Assembly: GCA_965277745.1 (NCBI GenBank)
Contig: OZ255837.1
Span: 434,001 to 498,000, forward strand
Direction: 5' to 3'
Length of the DNA stretch: 64,000 nt
Origin: G965277745 sp965277745
GTDB taxonomy: Bacteria > Pseudomonadota > Gammaproteobacteria > Cardiobacteriales > Cardiobacteriaceae
Under the pieces are notes generated by a model. The model saw only the letters and a list, made by a program, of their open reading frames with translations. It had not been told where the DNA came from and searched no databases. A program made the translations under genes and the position numbers. The first letter of the stretch is position 1. Each line of letters begins with the position of its first letter. Below, piece by piece: positions 1-9,280 of this stretch.

Positions 1-264
1 GTCCGTGACAAGATGGCTGGTATCACAACCGACCCGTTGCAGCTGTTCGCGCAAAAAACGCCCCATATGTTCATCGCCGACGCGGGCGAGCATCGACGAT
101 CGCATTCCCTGAACAGCGCAGCCATACGCCACGTTGCCGGAGGACCCTCCCAGATATTTGGCGAACGATCCCATGTCTTCGAGACGGGAACCGATTTGCT
201 GGCCGTAAAGATCGACGGCGATTCGCCCCATACAGATGACATCGAATTTCTTTTTCTCTTTCAA
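1..264 (-). CDS. iolC: 5-dehydro-2-deoxygluconokinase, N-terminal part
   Basis: The gene runs off the left edge, so only the first 88 codons are present. IolC phosphorylates 5-dehydro-2-deoxy-D-gluconate in the cytoplasm during myo-inositol breakdown. The visible N-terminus reads FDVICMGRIAVDLYGQQIG and then SFAKYLGGSSGNVAYG, the typical start of the PfkB-family IolC with its glycine-rich substrate loop. The best start is a TTG at 264, because AGGAG lies seven bases upstream and no ATG fits. It follows iolD in the same direction after a gap of about 254 bases, so the two are probably co-transcribed. The remaining iol genes presumably lie left of the window. Family identity is secure; the start codon is an inference. 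Confidence 0.85.
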   Translation of the reverse strand, partial: MKEKKKFDVICMGRIAVDLYGQQIGSRLEDMGSFAKYLGGSSGNVAYGCAVQGMRSSMLARVGDEHMGRFLREQLQRVGCDTSHLVTD

Positions 265-311
265 ATTGTCGCTCCTAAAGCTAACCGACCGATTGCTATC
301 CTGCGCTCGTC

Positions 312-341
312 ACGGCAAGGAAGAATCCTTGCCCTTGCCGT
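312..341. repeat. Inverted repeat between iolD and iolC
   Basis: ACGGCAAGG and CCTTGCCGT form a perfect 9-bp stem around a 12-base loop. No T-run follows on either strand, so it is not a standard terminator. It sits in the leader between iolD and iolC and could affect mRNA processing or the relative expression of the two genes. That role is inference. Confidence 0.5.
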
Positions 342-518
342 CAACGGCTGCGCTCGACGATACCAGCCAGACGAAATATTTATTTTATTTTCAATTGATC
401 TGACTTTTTTATTCTATCACGCCCTCGATCGCCGCTCGTCGCGTCCGTGAAATCGCCGTTCAGGCAAGGAGAACGACAGGCGCAAAGACGGCCCCCATCG
501 CGGCACAGTGAACGTCAA

Positions 519-2456
519 TCAGTAACGGCGAACCTGGTTTTCAACGCGATCGCGAATTTCTCGTGCCGCCGCGACAATCGCCGACTTGCGCGCGACTTGA
601 GCGGTGCCGACCCGCCACCAGGCTTCATAACCGTGGGTCATCGTTTTCGGCAGCACCTTGACATCGATCAGCGTCGGCCGTGTCTGCCGCTTGGCATCGG
701 CAATCGCTGCGATCAGTTGCCGTTCGTTTCTCACCCGATAGGCTTTGCAACCGTAACTTTCCGCGTTCTTGGCAAAATCGATCGTCAGCAACGGGCCGCT
801 CAGCGTCCCCGTTTTCGCGTCACGAAGGCGGTTTTCCGTGCCCAGACTGCCCATTCCCTGACTCATCTGCAAATTGTTGATGCAGGCGAATCCGGCGTTA
901 TCGAAGACAATCAGAGTGACCTTTATCCCCTCTTGCACCGCGGTCTGTATCTCGCCGTGCAGCATCAGGTAGGAACCATCGCCGAGCAAGGCGTAAACCG
1001 GCTGATCCGGGCACGCGATCTTCGCGCCGATCGAGGCCGCCACTTCATATCCCATACAGGAATAGCCGTATTCCATATGATAGGTATCGACCACTTTGGG
1101 ACGCCAAAGCCGTTGCAAATCACCGGGCAGCGAGCCCGCCGCGCCGACGACGATGGCGTCAGGCTCCAGGTGCTGGTCGAGCAAGCCGAGCACCCGGGTT
1201 TGCGCCAGTTCCGTGGCGAGAAAGTCGCGGTACTCCCGCAAGTCATCCGGGAAGTCTCCGTCGATTTCCGGCACGAACGCCTCATCGAAACGAATCGCGA
1301 ACAAACGCTCGCGTTCCGCCCGCCACGCCTCTTTCACGGTCTCGATTTCCTCTCGATAAGCGGCGCGATAGCCTGTGGCTCGCAGTGCCTCGGTGAGCGT
1401 CACGAGGGCTTCACGGGCATCGCCGACGACGCGGGTGGCGTCCATTTTACAGGCGTCGAATTCGGCGACATTGATGGTCAGAAAATCGACCGCTTCGTTC
1501 TGGAACAAAGATTTCGACGCCGTCGTGAAATCGCTCAACCTGGTGCCGACGCCAATCACCAGATCGGCGTCGCGCGCGATCCGGTTCGCGGCGAGGCATC
1601 CGGTCGTCCCGATCCCGCCCAAATTGAGCGCATGTTCAGCTACCACCGCGCTTTTGCCCGCCTGCGTTTCCCCGAAAGGAATGGCAAAGCTTTCGGCAAA
1701 AGTGCGAAACGCCTGATGCGCCTCGGCGTAACGCACCCCACCGCCGCAAATCAACATCGGTTTTTTCTTTTTTTCGATCAGCGCGACGGCCTCTGCGATC
1801 ATCGCCGGCGTCGGCGGACGACGCTCGAGGCGATGCACCCGTCTGGCAAAGAAATAACTCGGAAAATCATAGGCTTCCCCCTGTACGTCCTGAGGCAGGC
1901 AAATGGTCACTGCGCCGCTGTCCGCCGGATCCGTCAGCACCCGCATTGCCTGAATCATCGCGCTCATCAGCTGTTCGGGACGATTGACGCGATCCCAGTA
2001 ACGCGACACCGGTTTGAAGCAGTCATTGGTGCTGACAGAACCGTCATGAGCGCACTCGATCTGTTGTAACACCGGATCGGGCTGGCGGCTGGCGAAGACG
2101 TCACCAGGAAGGAACAAAACCGGAATCCGGTTGGCCGTCGCGGTCGCCGCCGCGGTCACCATATTCGCCGCGCCAGGCCCGACCGACGAAGTGACTGCAT
2201 AGATTTTTTTCCGCTTGCACTGTTTGGCAAATCCTATCGCGATATGCGCCATCCCTTGCTCGTTGCATCCCTGATGGACGAGCAGATGGCCGGCGTCCTC
2301 TTCGAGCGCCTGCCCCAGACCAAGGACATTGCCATGACCGAAAATGGTGAAAATCCCATGAACGAAAGGCCACTCCACCCCATCGACTTCGACATACTGC
2401 CGGTTCAAAAAGCGAACCAGCGCCTGAGCCGTCGTCATTTTCCCCGTCTTCATCAT
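519..2456 (-). CDS. iolD: 3D-(3,5/4)-trihydroxycyclohexane-1,2-dione hydrolase
   Basis: The product is a 645-residue ThDP-dependent enzyme that opens the ring of the trihydroxycyclohexanedione formed from scyllo-inosose, giving 5-deoxy-glucuronate. It has the acetolactate-synthase fold order. The N-terminal PYR domain carries the HQGCNEQGMAHIAIGFAK stretch with the cofactor-activating Glu. A central Rossmann-like domain follows (near residues 230-380), and the C-terminal PP domain carries GDGSYLMLHGEIQTAVQEG and a downstream Asn for Mg-ThDP binding. The length is normal for IolD. ATGATG at the 5' end is preceded by GAGGGA. It is transcribed toward iolC and divergent from iolB, with a shared 196-bp promoter region. 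Confidence 0.95.
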   Translation of the reverse strand: MMKTGKMTTAQALVRFLNRQYVEVDGVEWPFVHGIFTIFGHGNVLGLGQALEEDAGHLLVHQGCNEQGMAHIAIGFAKQCKRKKIYAVTSSVGPGAANMVTAAATATANRIPVLFLPGDVFASRQPDPVLQQIECAHDGSVSTNDCFKPVSRYWDRVNRPEQLMSAMIQAMRVLTDPADSGAVTICLPQDVQGEAYDFPSYFFARRVHRLERRPPTPAMIAEAVALIEKKKKPMLICGGGVRYAEAHQAFRTFAESFAIPFGETQAGKSAVVAEHALNLGGIGTTGCLAANRIARDADLVIGVGTRLSDFTTASKSLFQNEAVDFLTINVAEFDACKMDATRVVGDAREALVTLTEALRATGYRAAYREEIETVKEAWRAERERLFAIRFDEAFVPEIDGDFPDDLREYRDFLATELAQTRVLGLLDQHLEPDAIVVGAAGSLPGDLQRLWRPKVVDTYHMEYGYSCMGYEVAASIGAKIACPDQPVYALLGDGSYLMLHGEIQTAVQEGIKVTLIVFDNAGFACINNLQMSQGMGSLGTENRLRDAKTGTLSGPLLTIDFAKNAESYGCKAYRVRNERQLIAAIADAKRQTRPTLIDVKVLPKTMTHGYEAWWRVGTAQVARKSAIVAAAREIRDRVENQVRRY

Positions 2457-2517
2457 CGTGTCATTCCCTCATCGATTCCGGGAGGGCGAAAGCGCGTTTC
2501 TCCGACCGTTTTATAAT

Positions 2518-2566
2518 GTGATAGTGTCACCGCATAAAATATAAATTTCATTTCAATTACTTGAAA
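2518..2566. promoter_or_regulatory. Putative operators in the iolD/iolB divergent promoter
   Basis: Three elements sit between the divergent iol genes. TTTCAATTACTTGAAA (2551-2566) is a perfect 6-4-6 palindrome. ATATAAATTTCATTT (2539-2553) recurs exactly upstream of the first porin. GTGA-N5-TCAC (2518-2530) resembles a CRP half-site pair but with a spacer one base short. The first is the best candidate for an inositol-responsive repressor site. No iol regulator gene is visible in the window, so the binding protein is unknown. Confidence 0.5.
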
Positions 2567-2652
2567 AAATAGAATGTATGTTTCATGCTACCATAGAAAC
2601 GACACAGGCTTAGCGTCGATTACAACCGTTTCATAGAACATACGAGGGTACG

Positions 2653-3480
2653 ATGTCTGGATTACTGTCAAAACACCATGCGCCGGACGCACAGGGAAGA
2701 ACGCAACATATCACACCGCAATCGGCGGGTTGGCAATATGTCGGCTTCGCCGCTTATGAGCTCGCGCCGGGGCAAAAACTGTGTATGCCCGCGAGCGATC
2801 GCGAGACTTGTCTCGTCCTCGTCGCCGGAAAAGCGACCGTCGTCACTTCGGGATACGTCTTCACCGCGATCGGTGAGCGCATGAACCCGTTCGAGCGCAA
2901 AAAGCCGTACGCGCTCTACATCGCCAATGGACAACCTTACCAAGTGGAAGCGCTGACGCCGCTCGAGCTCGCCGTGTGCACAGCGCCGGGGCACGGCAAC
3001 TCGGCGACGCGCCTCATCGAACCGGCGGACATCGACGCCGAAGCGCGGGGAAAAGGGCGCAATCGGCGCTATGTCCACAATATATTGCCGGATTACGCAG
3101 CGGCGGACAGCCTGTTGGTCGTCGAGGTATACACGGATGAGGGCTGTACCAGTTCGTTCCCAAGTCATAAGCACGACCAGGCCAACGAGCCGCACGAAAC
3201 CTATTTGGAAGAAACCTATTACCACCGCCTCGATCCTGCGCAAGGCTTTTGCCTGCAACGGGTGTACAGCGACGACCGCGAACTCGATGAAGCGATGGCG
3301 GTCTACGACAAAGACGTGGTGATGGTGCCCAAAGGCTATCATCCGGTCGCGACGATCGCCGGCTACGACAATTACTATCTCAACGTCATGGCCGGCCCGT
3401 CGCGCAAGTGGCTGTTCACCTGGGAGAAGGATCATCGATGGATAAACGGGGCGGCATACGGCGAAGAAAAACAGGGATGA
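2653..3480 (+). CDS. iolB: 5-deoxy-glucuronate isomerase
   Basis: This 275-residue bicupin isomerase converts 5-deoxy-D-glucuronate to 5-dehydro-2-deoxy-D-gluconate, the step between IolD and IolC. The family's metal-binding signature is visible as SFPSHKHDQ with the nearby ETYLEETYYHR segment in the C-terminal cupin (about residues 165-200), and a further His follows in VPKGYHPV. Length matches the family. GAGGGTACG precedes the ATG. It is divergent from iolD, so the two operons probably answer to the same regulator. Cytoplasmic; no signal peptide. Confidence 0.95.
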   Translation: MSGLLSKHHAPDAQGRTQHITPQSAGWQYVGFAAYELAPGQKLCMPASDRETCLVLVAGKATVVTSGYVFTAIGERMNPFERKKPYALYIANGQPYQVEALTPLELAVCTAPGHGNSATRLIEPADIDAEARGKGRNRRYVHNILPDYAAADSLLVVEVYTDEGCTSSFPSHKHDQANEPHETYLEETYYHRLDPAQGFCLQRVYSDDRELDEAMAVYDKDVVMVPKGYHPVATIAGYDNYYLNVMAGPSRKWLFTWEKDHRWINGAAYGEEKQG

Positions 3481-3806
3481 GCATCCCTCGCGCTCAAGCC
3501 GCTTCGCGGCGGCGCGAAAAAAGTCGCTACGGAGAGCGTCGCGGTTCCCCCTCTCGACGTGGCTGAATGAATCTACGGTGTCGCAGCGGCGGCGATTCTT
3601 TCGCGTATCGTCTCGTATTGCCAATTTCCGCCACTCCCCGCTATCCTCATCACCTTGTTCGCCCGCTCGACCGGCCCGTGCCAAAACCCCCGCCCACCCA
3701 ATCTCGGTAGCCCAGCAGCACCCTTGTTTCCAGCATGGGACAAAGGACTTACCTGAACAATTCGTTATGTTACCATGCGCTTTTACGCCCGCGCGGAGAA
3801 CGACGC
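3481..3806. other. Gap without a recognised gene
   Basis: About 325 bases between iolB and the permease gene. I see a short GC hairpin (GCCGC-TTC-GCGGC near 3497) without a following T-run. No coding frame here has codon use or similarity that I recognise. Confidence 0.5.
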
Positions 3807-5120
3807 ATGCTCGATGATCTTTTTCAGTTGAAATCCCACCAGACAACCGTTACAACCGAGATTCTCGCCGGCCTGACGACATTCCTCACGATGGCCTATA
3901 TCATTTTCGTCAACCCCCAGATTCTCGGCAGAACCGGCATGGATCCGAACGCTGTCTTCGTGGCGACCTGCCTTGCCGCCGCTGTCGGCTGTCTGATTAT
4001 GGGCTTGTACGCCAACCTGCCGGTTTCGCTCGCCCCGGGCATGGGGCTTAATGCATTTTTCACCTTCACCGTCGTCCTCGGCATGCATCAAACCTGGCAA
4101 GTCGCGCTGGGGTGCGTGTTCATTTCCGGGGTATTGTTTGTCCTTGTCAGCCTGTTGCGTCTGCGCGAATGGCTGATCAACGCCATTCCCGCCACCCTGA
4201 AAAAATCAATCGCCGCCGGCATCGGCGGCTTTTTGGCGATCATCGCGATGCAGGAAGCCGGCATCGTGATGGACAATCCCGCCACCCTGATCGCTCTCGG
4301 CGATCTCACCGGCTACATTCCGGCGATGAGCTTGTTCTGCTTTTTCCTGATCCTCACTTTACAACACCTGAAAATACCGGGAGGCGTCCTGATCGCCATG
4401 CTGATCGTCTCCGGAATCGCTGTTGCAAGCGGCCACACCCACTATTACGGGTTGCTGTCAACGCCACCTTCCATCGCGCCGACTTTCTTGCAGATGGATA
4501 TCATCGGCGCGCTTTCCCTCGGTATGGTCAGTGTCATTTTCGCCTTCTTTTTCGTCGATCTGTTCGACACCGCCGGCACGCTTATCGGGGTGACCGGACG
4601 CGCGCGATTGAGCGACAAGGACGGCAGAGTGCCCAATCTGAAAAAAGCGCTTCTCGCCGACAGCGGCGCGACCGTCATCGGCGCCGCCCTGGGCACGTCG
4701 AACACCACGTGTTACATCGAAAGCGCCGCCGGTGTTTCTGTCGGCGGCCGCACGGGGCTTACCAACGTGGTGGTCGCCTTCCTGTTCCTTTGCGCGCTGT
4801 TCTTCTCGCCCCTTGCCGCCATGGTGCCGATCGAAGCGACGAGCGGGGCGATTCTCTATGTCGCCGTGCTGATGATGTACGCTCTTGGCGATATCGACTG
4901 GAACGACGTCAGCGAAGCGGCGCCGGCGGCGATGACCGTCTTCGGCATGCCGTTTTTCTACTCGATCGCCGACGGTATTACCCTGGGATTTATCACCTAC
5001 ACCGTGATCAAGCTGCTCACCGGCAAAGCGCGGTCGCTTAACATCAGCGTGTGGCTTGTCACCCTGATTTTGCTCGGCCGTTTATTCATGATGGCGACGA
5101 ACTTCACGCACGGCGGGTAA
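3807..5120 (+). CDS. NCS2-family purine-type permease (AzgA-like)
   Basis: The 437-residue inner-membrane transporter belongs to the AzgA/PbuG/GhxP branch of the NCS2 nucleobase:cation symporters, which import adenine, guanine or hypoxanthine. Support comes from the N-terminal TVTTEILAGLTTFLTMAYII, followed by NPQIL, the PGMGLNAFFTF motif, a FFFVDLFDTAGTLIGV segment and GTSNTTCYIESAAGVSVGGR, all hallmarks of this branch. About 12 to 14 hydrophobic segments are present. The ATG at 3807 was preferred over an upstream one because it gives the family N-terminus and has CGGAGAA upstream. Exact substrate cannot be read from the sequence. It stands alone and converges with argG. Confidence 0.85.
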   Translation: MLDDLFQLKSHQTTVTTEILAGLTTFLTMAYIIFVNPQILGRTGMDPNAVFVATCLAAAVGCLIMGLYANLPVSLAPGMGLNAFFTFTVVLGMHQTWQVALGCVFISGVLFVLVSLLRLREWLINAIPATLKKSIAAGIGGFLAIIAMQEAGIVMDNPATLIALGDLTGYIPAMSLFCFFLILTLQHLKIPGGVLIAMLIVSGIAVASGHTHYYGLLSTPPSIAPTFLQMDIIGALSLGMVSVIFAFFFVDLFDTAGTLIGVTGRARLSDKDGRVPNLKKALLADSGATVIGAALGTSNTTCYIESAAGVSVGGRTGLTNVVVAFLFLCALFFSPLAAMVPIEATSGAILYVAVLMMYALGDIDWNDVSEAAPAAMTVFGMPFFYSIADGITLGFITYTVIKLLTGKARSLNISVWLVTLILLGRLFMMATNFTHGG

Positions 5121-5171
5121 GCGACCATCGTTTTCGGCCTCATTGCCGAAACACCCCTCTCAAAGCGCCGA

Positions 5172-6512
5172 TTATCGACTTTCCAGCTTGGGGACGACGG
5201 AATTTTTTTCCGTGGCGATCACCCCGGCCTCGGCGTAACGCGAAAGTTGCGCATGGGTATCGCCGATATCGAGGGTGCGCATCGTCAACTGGCCGATGCG
5301 GTCAGCCGGCGTAAAAGGCGCGTCGGCGACTTTTTCCATACTGAGGCGCTGCGGCGCATAGCTGAGATTCGCCGACGCGGTCTCGAGAATCGAATAATCG
5401 TTGCCGCGGCGTAATTCCAGCGTCACTTCGCCGCTGATCACCCTGGCCACCCACTTTTGGGCGCTCTTGCGCAGCATCAGCGCCTGAGGATCGAACCAGC
5501 GCCCCTGATAGAGCAAGCGCCCGAGGCGAATGCCATCGATGCGGTACTGTTCTATGGTGTCCTCATTGTGAATCCCGGTCAGAAGACGTTCATAGGCGAT
5601 GTGTAAAAGCGCCATGCCCGGCGCTTCATAGATGCCGCGCGATTTGGCTTCGATAATGCGATTTTCGATCTGATCGCTCATTCCAAGCCCGTGGCGGCCG
5701 CCAATGCGGTTGGCCTCCTCAATCAACGCGACGGCGTCGGGGAACGTCCGCCCGTTGATCGCGACCGGCATCCCTTCCTCGAAACGAACGGTGACTTCTT
5801 CGCGACGGATTTCCACCTCCTCACGCCAAAACGGCACCCCCATGATCGGGGTGACGATCCCGATGCCGCGGTCGAGAAATTCGAGATCTTTCGCCTCGTG
5901 CGTCGCGCCGAGCAGGTTGGAATCGGTGGAGTACGCTTTTTCCTTGCCCATCTTGTAGGCAAAGCCATTGTCGATCAGAAACTGCGACATCTCCGCACGA
6001 CCGCCGAGTTCGTCGATGAAGTGTTGGTCAAGCCACGGCTTGTAAATTTTCAGCTTCGGATTGGTGAGCAGTCCGTAGCGATAAAAACGTTCGATATCGT
6101 TGCCTTTGTAGGTGCTGCCGTCGCCCCAGATATGAACATCGTCTTCCGCCATTGCCGCGACCAGCATCGTACCGGTCACCGCGCGCCCGAGCGGCGTCGT
6201 GTTGTAATAGGTCACGCCAGCAGTGCTGACGTGGAAAGCGTTGCACTGCAGCGCCGCAATCCCTTCATGAACCAGTTGCGCGCGACAATCGACGAGACGC
6301 GCACAAACGGCGCCATAGGCTTTCGCTTTGCGCGCAATCGCCGCATAATCTTCTTCGTCGGGTTGGGCGAGGTTCGCCGTATAGGCGTATGGTTGCGCGC
6401 CCTTTTGTTGCATCCACAGAAGCGCCGCCGAGGTATCGAGACCGCCGGAAAAGGCGATCGCGACTTTTTCGCCGAGCGGCAAAGACTGTAAAATCCTGAC
6501 ATTGGAAGACAT
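5172..6512 (-). CDS. argG: Argininosuccinate synthase
   Basis: The 446-residue enzyme joins citrulline and aspartate using ATP in arginine synthesis. The N-terminus carries the PP-loop ATPase motif AFSGGLDTSAALLWM, and the citrulline/aspartate-binding stretches IWGDGSTYKGNDIERFYRYG and AYSTDSNLLGATHEAKDLE follow. Length and sequence correspond to the E. coli-type (long) ArgG subfamily rather than the roughly 400-residue type. The start is ATG at 6512; the Shine-Dalgarno match is modest. It converges with the permease gene with only about 50 bases between stops. No other arginine gene is nearby. Confidence 0.97.
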   Translation of the reverse strand: MSSNVRILQSLPLGEKVAIAFSGGLDTSAALLWMQQKGAQPYAYTANLAQPDEEDYAAIARKAKAYGAVCARLVDCRAQLVHEGIAALQCNAFHVSTAGVTYYNTTPLGRAVTGTMLVAAMAEDDVHIWGDGSTYKGNDIERFYRYGLLTNPKLKIYKPWLDQHFIDELGGRAEMSQFLIDNGFAYKMGKEKAYSTDSNLLGATHEAKDLEFLDRGIGIVTPIMGVPFWREEVEIRREEVTVRFEEGMPVAINGRTFPDAVALIEEANRIGGRHGLGMSDQIENRIIEAKSRGIYEAPGMALLHIAYERLLTGIHNEDTIEQYRIDGIRLGRLLYQGRWFDPQALMLRKSAQKWVARVISGEVTLELRRGNDYSILETASANLSYAPQRLSMEKVADAPFTPADRIGQLTMRTLDIGDTHAQLSRYAEAGVIATEKNSVVPKLESR

Positions 6513-6961
6513 GACTGCTTAGCTCACCTTGAACCGGGTAGAAATGCGATTCTATCATGGACAAAAAAGAGAACCGAAACCCTCGTCCTCCGCTTACCCC
6601 ATTCATGAGCAAGGAGAACGGCGCGAACAAGAACGCCGGCGCCAATCGCGAACTTCGCCATCGACGTGAGCGTCAACACGCGGAGAACCGTTGCCGCCGT
6701 TATCCGTGTTCGGGTGGCGATGTGCCCGGGCATGCCGACGGCGCTTTCCCGTTCGCAGAGGCGCGCCTCCGGCTGAAGTGGATAGCCGCAAGCCTCTTTC
6801 CGTGACGGCGGAAAAAGGCGGCCCGGATCGGCTCGCGCAATGACGAGGAAGCCAAGCTCGATCGGTCAAGGGCAACGATCTCGTGTTATGGTATTCCGTC
6901 GATACCGGCAATCCTGCGCTTGCCGCGCCCGCAAGCGCATACTCTCAAGGAGAAACGCGCA
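6513..6961. other. Gap between argG and grxB
   Basis: About 450 bases between divergent genes. On the minus strand TAGAAT near 6552 could be a -10 box for argG, without a clear -35. I see no coding sequence, terminator or RNA gene. Confidence 0.45.
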
Positions 6962-7609
6962 ATGAAACTATATATCTACGATCACTGCCCATTTTGCGTC
7001 AAGGCAAGAATGATTTTCGGGTTACGGGAAATCACGGTGCAAGCGATCGTCTTGGCAAATGACGACGAAAAAACACCGATCGATCTGGTGGGGAAAAAAA
7101 TGCTCCCGATTTTGATCAAAGCCGACGGCAGCGCGATGGCGGAAAGCCTCGACATTGTCCGCTATATCGACGAATACGCCGGCGGCGACGGAATCGCCCG
7201 GGAAATACGGCCATCGATCGCTGACTGGCTGTCACGCGTCGCCCCACAGGTCAATCCGCTCGTCATGCCGCGCTGCACCAAGATCGGCCTGGAAGAATTC
7301 GCCACCGCGAGCGCCGTCGCCTACTTCACCGGCAAGAAAACCGAGTTCATCGGCGATTTCGCGGAAAACCTGCGTAACAGCGCGGCGCCTATCGCCGCAG
7401 TCAACGCCATGCTGCCCGATCTTGCCGCCTTGCTGCGCACCTCGGCAAGCCTCGATACCCGCCCGGGCATGGAGGACATCGAAGTGTTCCCGGTGTTACG
7501 CAATCTGAGCATGGTAAACGGCATCGAGTGGCCGAAACCGCTACGCGCCTATCTGGAGAAGATGAGCGAAAAAAGCGGCGTACCGCTGTTTTTCTCGCGC
7601 GCCATCTGA
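6962..7609 (+). CDS. grxB: Glutaredoxin 2
   Basis: The 215-residue protein is of the GrxB type, a glutathione-dependent disulfide reductase with a GST fold. The redox site CPFC is at residues 9-12 (MKLYIYDHCPFCVKARMIFG), followed by the thioredoxin-like cis-Pro region KMLPILIKADGSAMAESLDI and an all-helical C-terminal domain. E. coli GrxB has the same length. The ATG at 6962 follows AAGGAGAAACGCGCA. Monocistronic as far as can be seen. Confidence 0.93.
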   Translation: MKLYIYDHCPFCVKARMIFGLREITVQAIVLANDDEKTPIDLVGKKMLPILIKADGSAMAESLDIVRYIDEYAGGDGIAREIRPSIADWLSRVAPQVNPLVMPRCTKIGLEEFATASAVAYFTGKKTEFIGDFAENLRNSAAPIAAVNAMLPDLAALLRTSASLDTRPGMEDIEVFPVLRNLSMVNGIEWPKPLRAYLEKMSEKSGVPLFFSRAI

Positions 7610-8005
7610 ACCGTCCGCCTGCGCGTCGCCCTGGCAAGGAAGCTGCCGCGAGAACGCGCTGTGCGTAATCGCGCCCCCGCCCTCACGCGGCAAAGCGGCG
7701 AATCGCCGCGGCTCCGCCTGATGGCAAAGCGGCAATGCAACGGGCAAGCGCCATTCGACTGTATTTGCCGCGGACAAGGCCTTGCCGCCTCGGCAAGTCG
7801 GCGTCATCCACGGAGATGCTTCGTCGGAGAGGCACAGGTTTTTTCTGTCGTCGTCATGGCGCTTTGCCTGAAGCGGCGACAGGAATTACCGAACAGACAT
7901 AATAATATAAATTTCATTTTTTACGCGCTTCTTTGCGGCTGGCTTTCCTCGAGGAAAAAGAGAAAATCGCTTTTTTCTCAATCGCTTACGAAAAAATTGC
8001 CGCGC
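7610..8005. other. Gap upstream of porin 1
   Basis: About 400 bases with no convincing gene. It contains ATATAAATTTCATTT at 7905-7919, identical over 15 bases to a motif in the iolD/iolB promoter. The downstream part merges into the porin promoter described separately. Confidence 0.45.
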
Positions 8006-8088
8006 TTTTGTTGCGGGAAAACAACAAAATGGCGTTTGTTGGCTTCTTGCAACAAAAGTGTTGCGTCGGTGCAAAAACCTGCTATGAT
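8006..8088 (+). promoter_or_regulatory. Porin 1 promoter with TTTGTTG-N8-CAACAAA element
   Basis: TTGCGT (8061-8066) and TATGAT (8083-8088), 16 bases apart, make a plausible sigma70 promoter. Directly upstream lies TTTGTTG (8035-8041), eight bases, CAACAAA (8050-8056). A second palindrome, TTTTGTTG (8006-8013) with CAACAAAA (8022-8029), lies just before. The same TTTGTTG-N8-CAACAAA arrangement sits at the same position upstream of porin 2, suggesting a shared regulator. The function is inferred. Confidence 0.6.
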
Positions 8089-8152
8089 GGCTTCGAGATT
8101 ATAAATATATAATCTGATGAGTATTTATTTATCAATCATTTAGGATAATGAA

Positions 8153-9202
8153 ATGAAAAAAACATCGATCGCCCTCAGCGTCGCCGCCGCTCTCGCCGGC
8201 ATCGCCCAGGCCGCCGAGAACAGCACGACCCTGTACGGCTCGCTCGGTTATGAAACGCAGTTCGCAAAAAACGCTTTTGATACGAATATTCCCGTCAAAG
8301 ATTTAAAAAATCAAGATTATGATCTTCGTAATGATCATATCTGGGATCTGAACAAAGCAACCGCCAAACTCGGCGTCAAGGGCACGGAAGCGCTGAACAA
8401 CGGCCTGGAGGCTTTTTACAAATTCGAATACGGCTTCGACACTACGGGTAAAGGCCTTAACGACACCCGATACGCTTACATCGGTGTCAAAGGCGGCTTC
8501 GGTACCCTGACCCTCGGGAAACAGGATTCCCTCTACAAAACCGTCACCAATTACAACGACATTTATCAGGACAACTGGTTCAACGATTTGAACCACTACG
8601 GTTCAATCACCGGTGGTGATCGTATTGCCAAGACGATCAGCTATACGACGCCGGACTTCTCCGGTTTCCAGGCGGGCGTTGCCGCCGTCCTCGACGGCTC
8701 TCACGAGGTTATCGAAAACGGCGATAAAGACAGCTTCAACGCCGCTCAGGCCGGGCTGTGGTACGACCAAAACGGTTTCTACGCCGGCCTCGCCTATTCC
8801 TGGACAAGTCAGGACCTCTACACATCTTTCAAGTTTACCGATAAATACGGCGTAAGTGAAACAGATCATGGCCCCGGCTCCAATGAAGTATGGGGCGCCG
8901 CATTCGGTTATGGCAACGACCAGTTCCAGGTCGGCCTCGCCGCCGAACACGCCGCTTCCCTGGGGGAAAAATACAACCTCGCCGGGCAGTATTTCCAGGG
9001 CGCGAACACCTTCCGTGCTTCCGTCGGTTTAGCCAACTCCGATGACATTGACGACGATAAAAGTATCTACACCTACGGTCTCGGCTATCAGTACAACTTC
9101 AGCAAACGCACCTACACCTGGGTGGAAGGGCAATACACCGACTGGAATTACGACGATGACAACGGCTACGTCGTACGCGTCGGTCTGCGTCACGATTTCT
9201 GA
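8153..9202 (+). CDS. Outer-membrane porin (porin 1)
   Basis: The 349-residue protein is a Gram-negative general porin of the Neisseria/betaproteobacterial type. It starts with a signal peptide (MKKTSIALSVAAALAGIAQA, cleavage after AQA), then ENSTTLYGSLGYE, the usual first beta strand. Alternating strands follow, with GVKGGFGTLTLGKQDS and YTTPDFSGFQAGVAAV as family landmarks. The terminal RVGLRHDF ends in the Phe needed for BAM insertion. AGGATAATGAA precedes the ATG. It is a paralogue of the next gene: ends and strands match closely, and surface loops differ in length and sequence. Substrate specificity cannot be assigned. Confidence 0.93.
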   Translation: MKKTSIALSVAAALAGIAQAAENSTTLYGSLGYETQFAKNAFDTNIPVKDLKNQDYDLRNDHIWDLNKATAKLGVKGTEALNNGLEAFYKFEYGFDTTGKGLNDTRYAYIGVKGGFGTLTLGKQDSLYKTVTNYNDIYQDNWFNDLNHYGSITGGDRIAKTISYTTPDFSGFQAGVAAVLDGSHEVIENGDKDSFNAAQAGLWYDQNGFYAGLAYSWTSQDLYTSFKFTDKYGVSETDHGPGSNEVWGAAFGYGNDQFQVGLAAEHAASLGEKYNLAGQYFQGANTFRASVGLANSDDIDDDKSIYTYGLGYQYNFSKRTYTWVEGQYTDWNYDDDNGYVVRVGLRHDF

Positions 9203-9248
9203 TCCGCGGGAATTTTCTCACGAAATCGGAAAATCCCTCACCGGGGAC

Positions 9249-9280
9249 AAAAAGCGAGCCTTGCGGCTCGCTTTTTTTTG
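9249..9280 (+). terminator. Rho-independent terminator of porin 1
   Basis: AGCGAGCC-TTGC-GGCTCGCT is a perfect 8-bp stem followed by eight or nine T residues, about 50 bases after the porin stop. Porin 2 ends with the same stem. Confidence 0.92.

Noticed and set aside
447..2069. Open frame of 540 codons on the plus strand
   Set aside because: It lies opposite iolD, is rich in Arg/His and has no family features; it is a shadow of GC-rich coding DNA.
2518..2530. CRP binding site GTGA-N5-TCAC
   Set aside because: The spacer is one base shorter than the CRP consensus and the flanks do not match; kept only as a note in the promoter entry.
3497..3520. Terminator after iolB
   Set aside because: The GCCGC-TTC-GCGGC hairpin is followed by A rather than T residues on the plus strand.
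2668..3846. Open frame of 392 codons on the minus strand over iolB
   Set aside because: Shadow of iolB on the other strand; no known domain or ribosome binding site.
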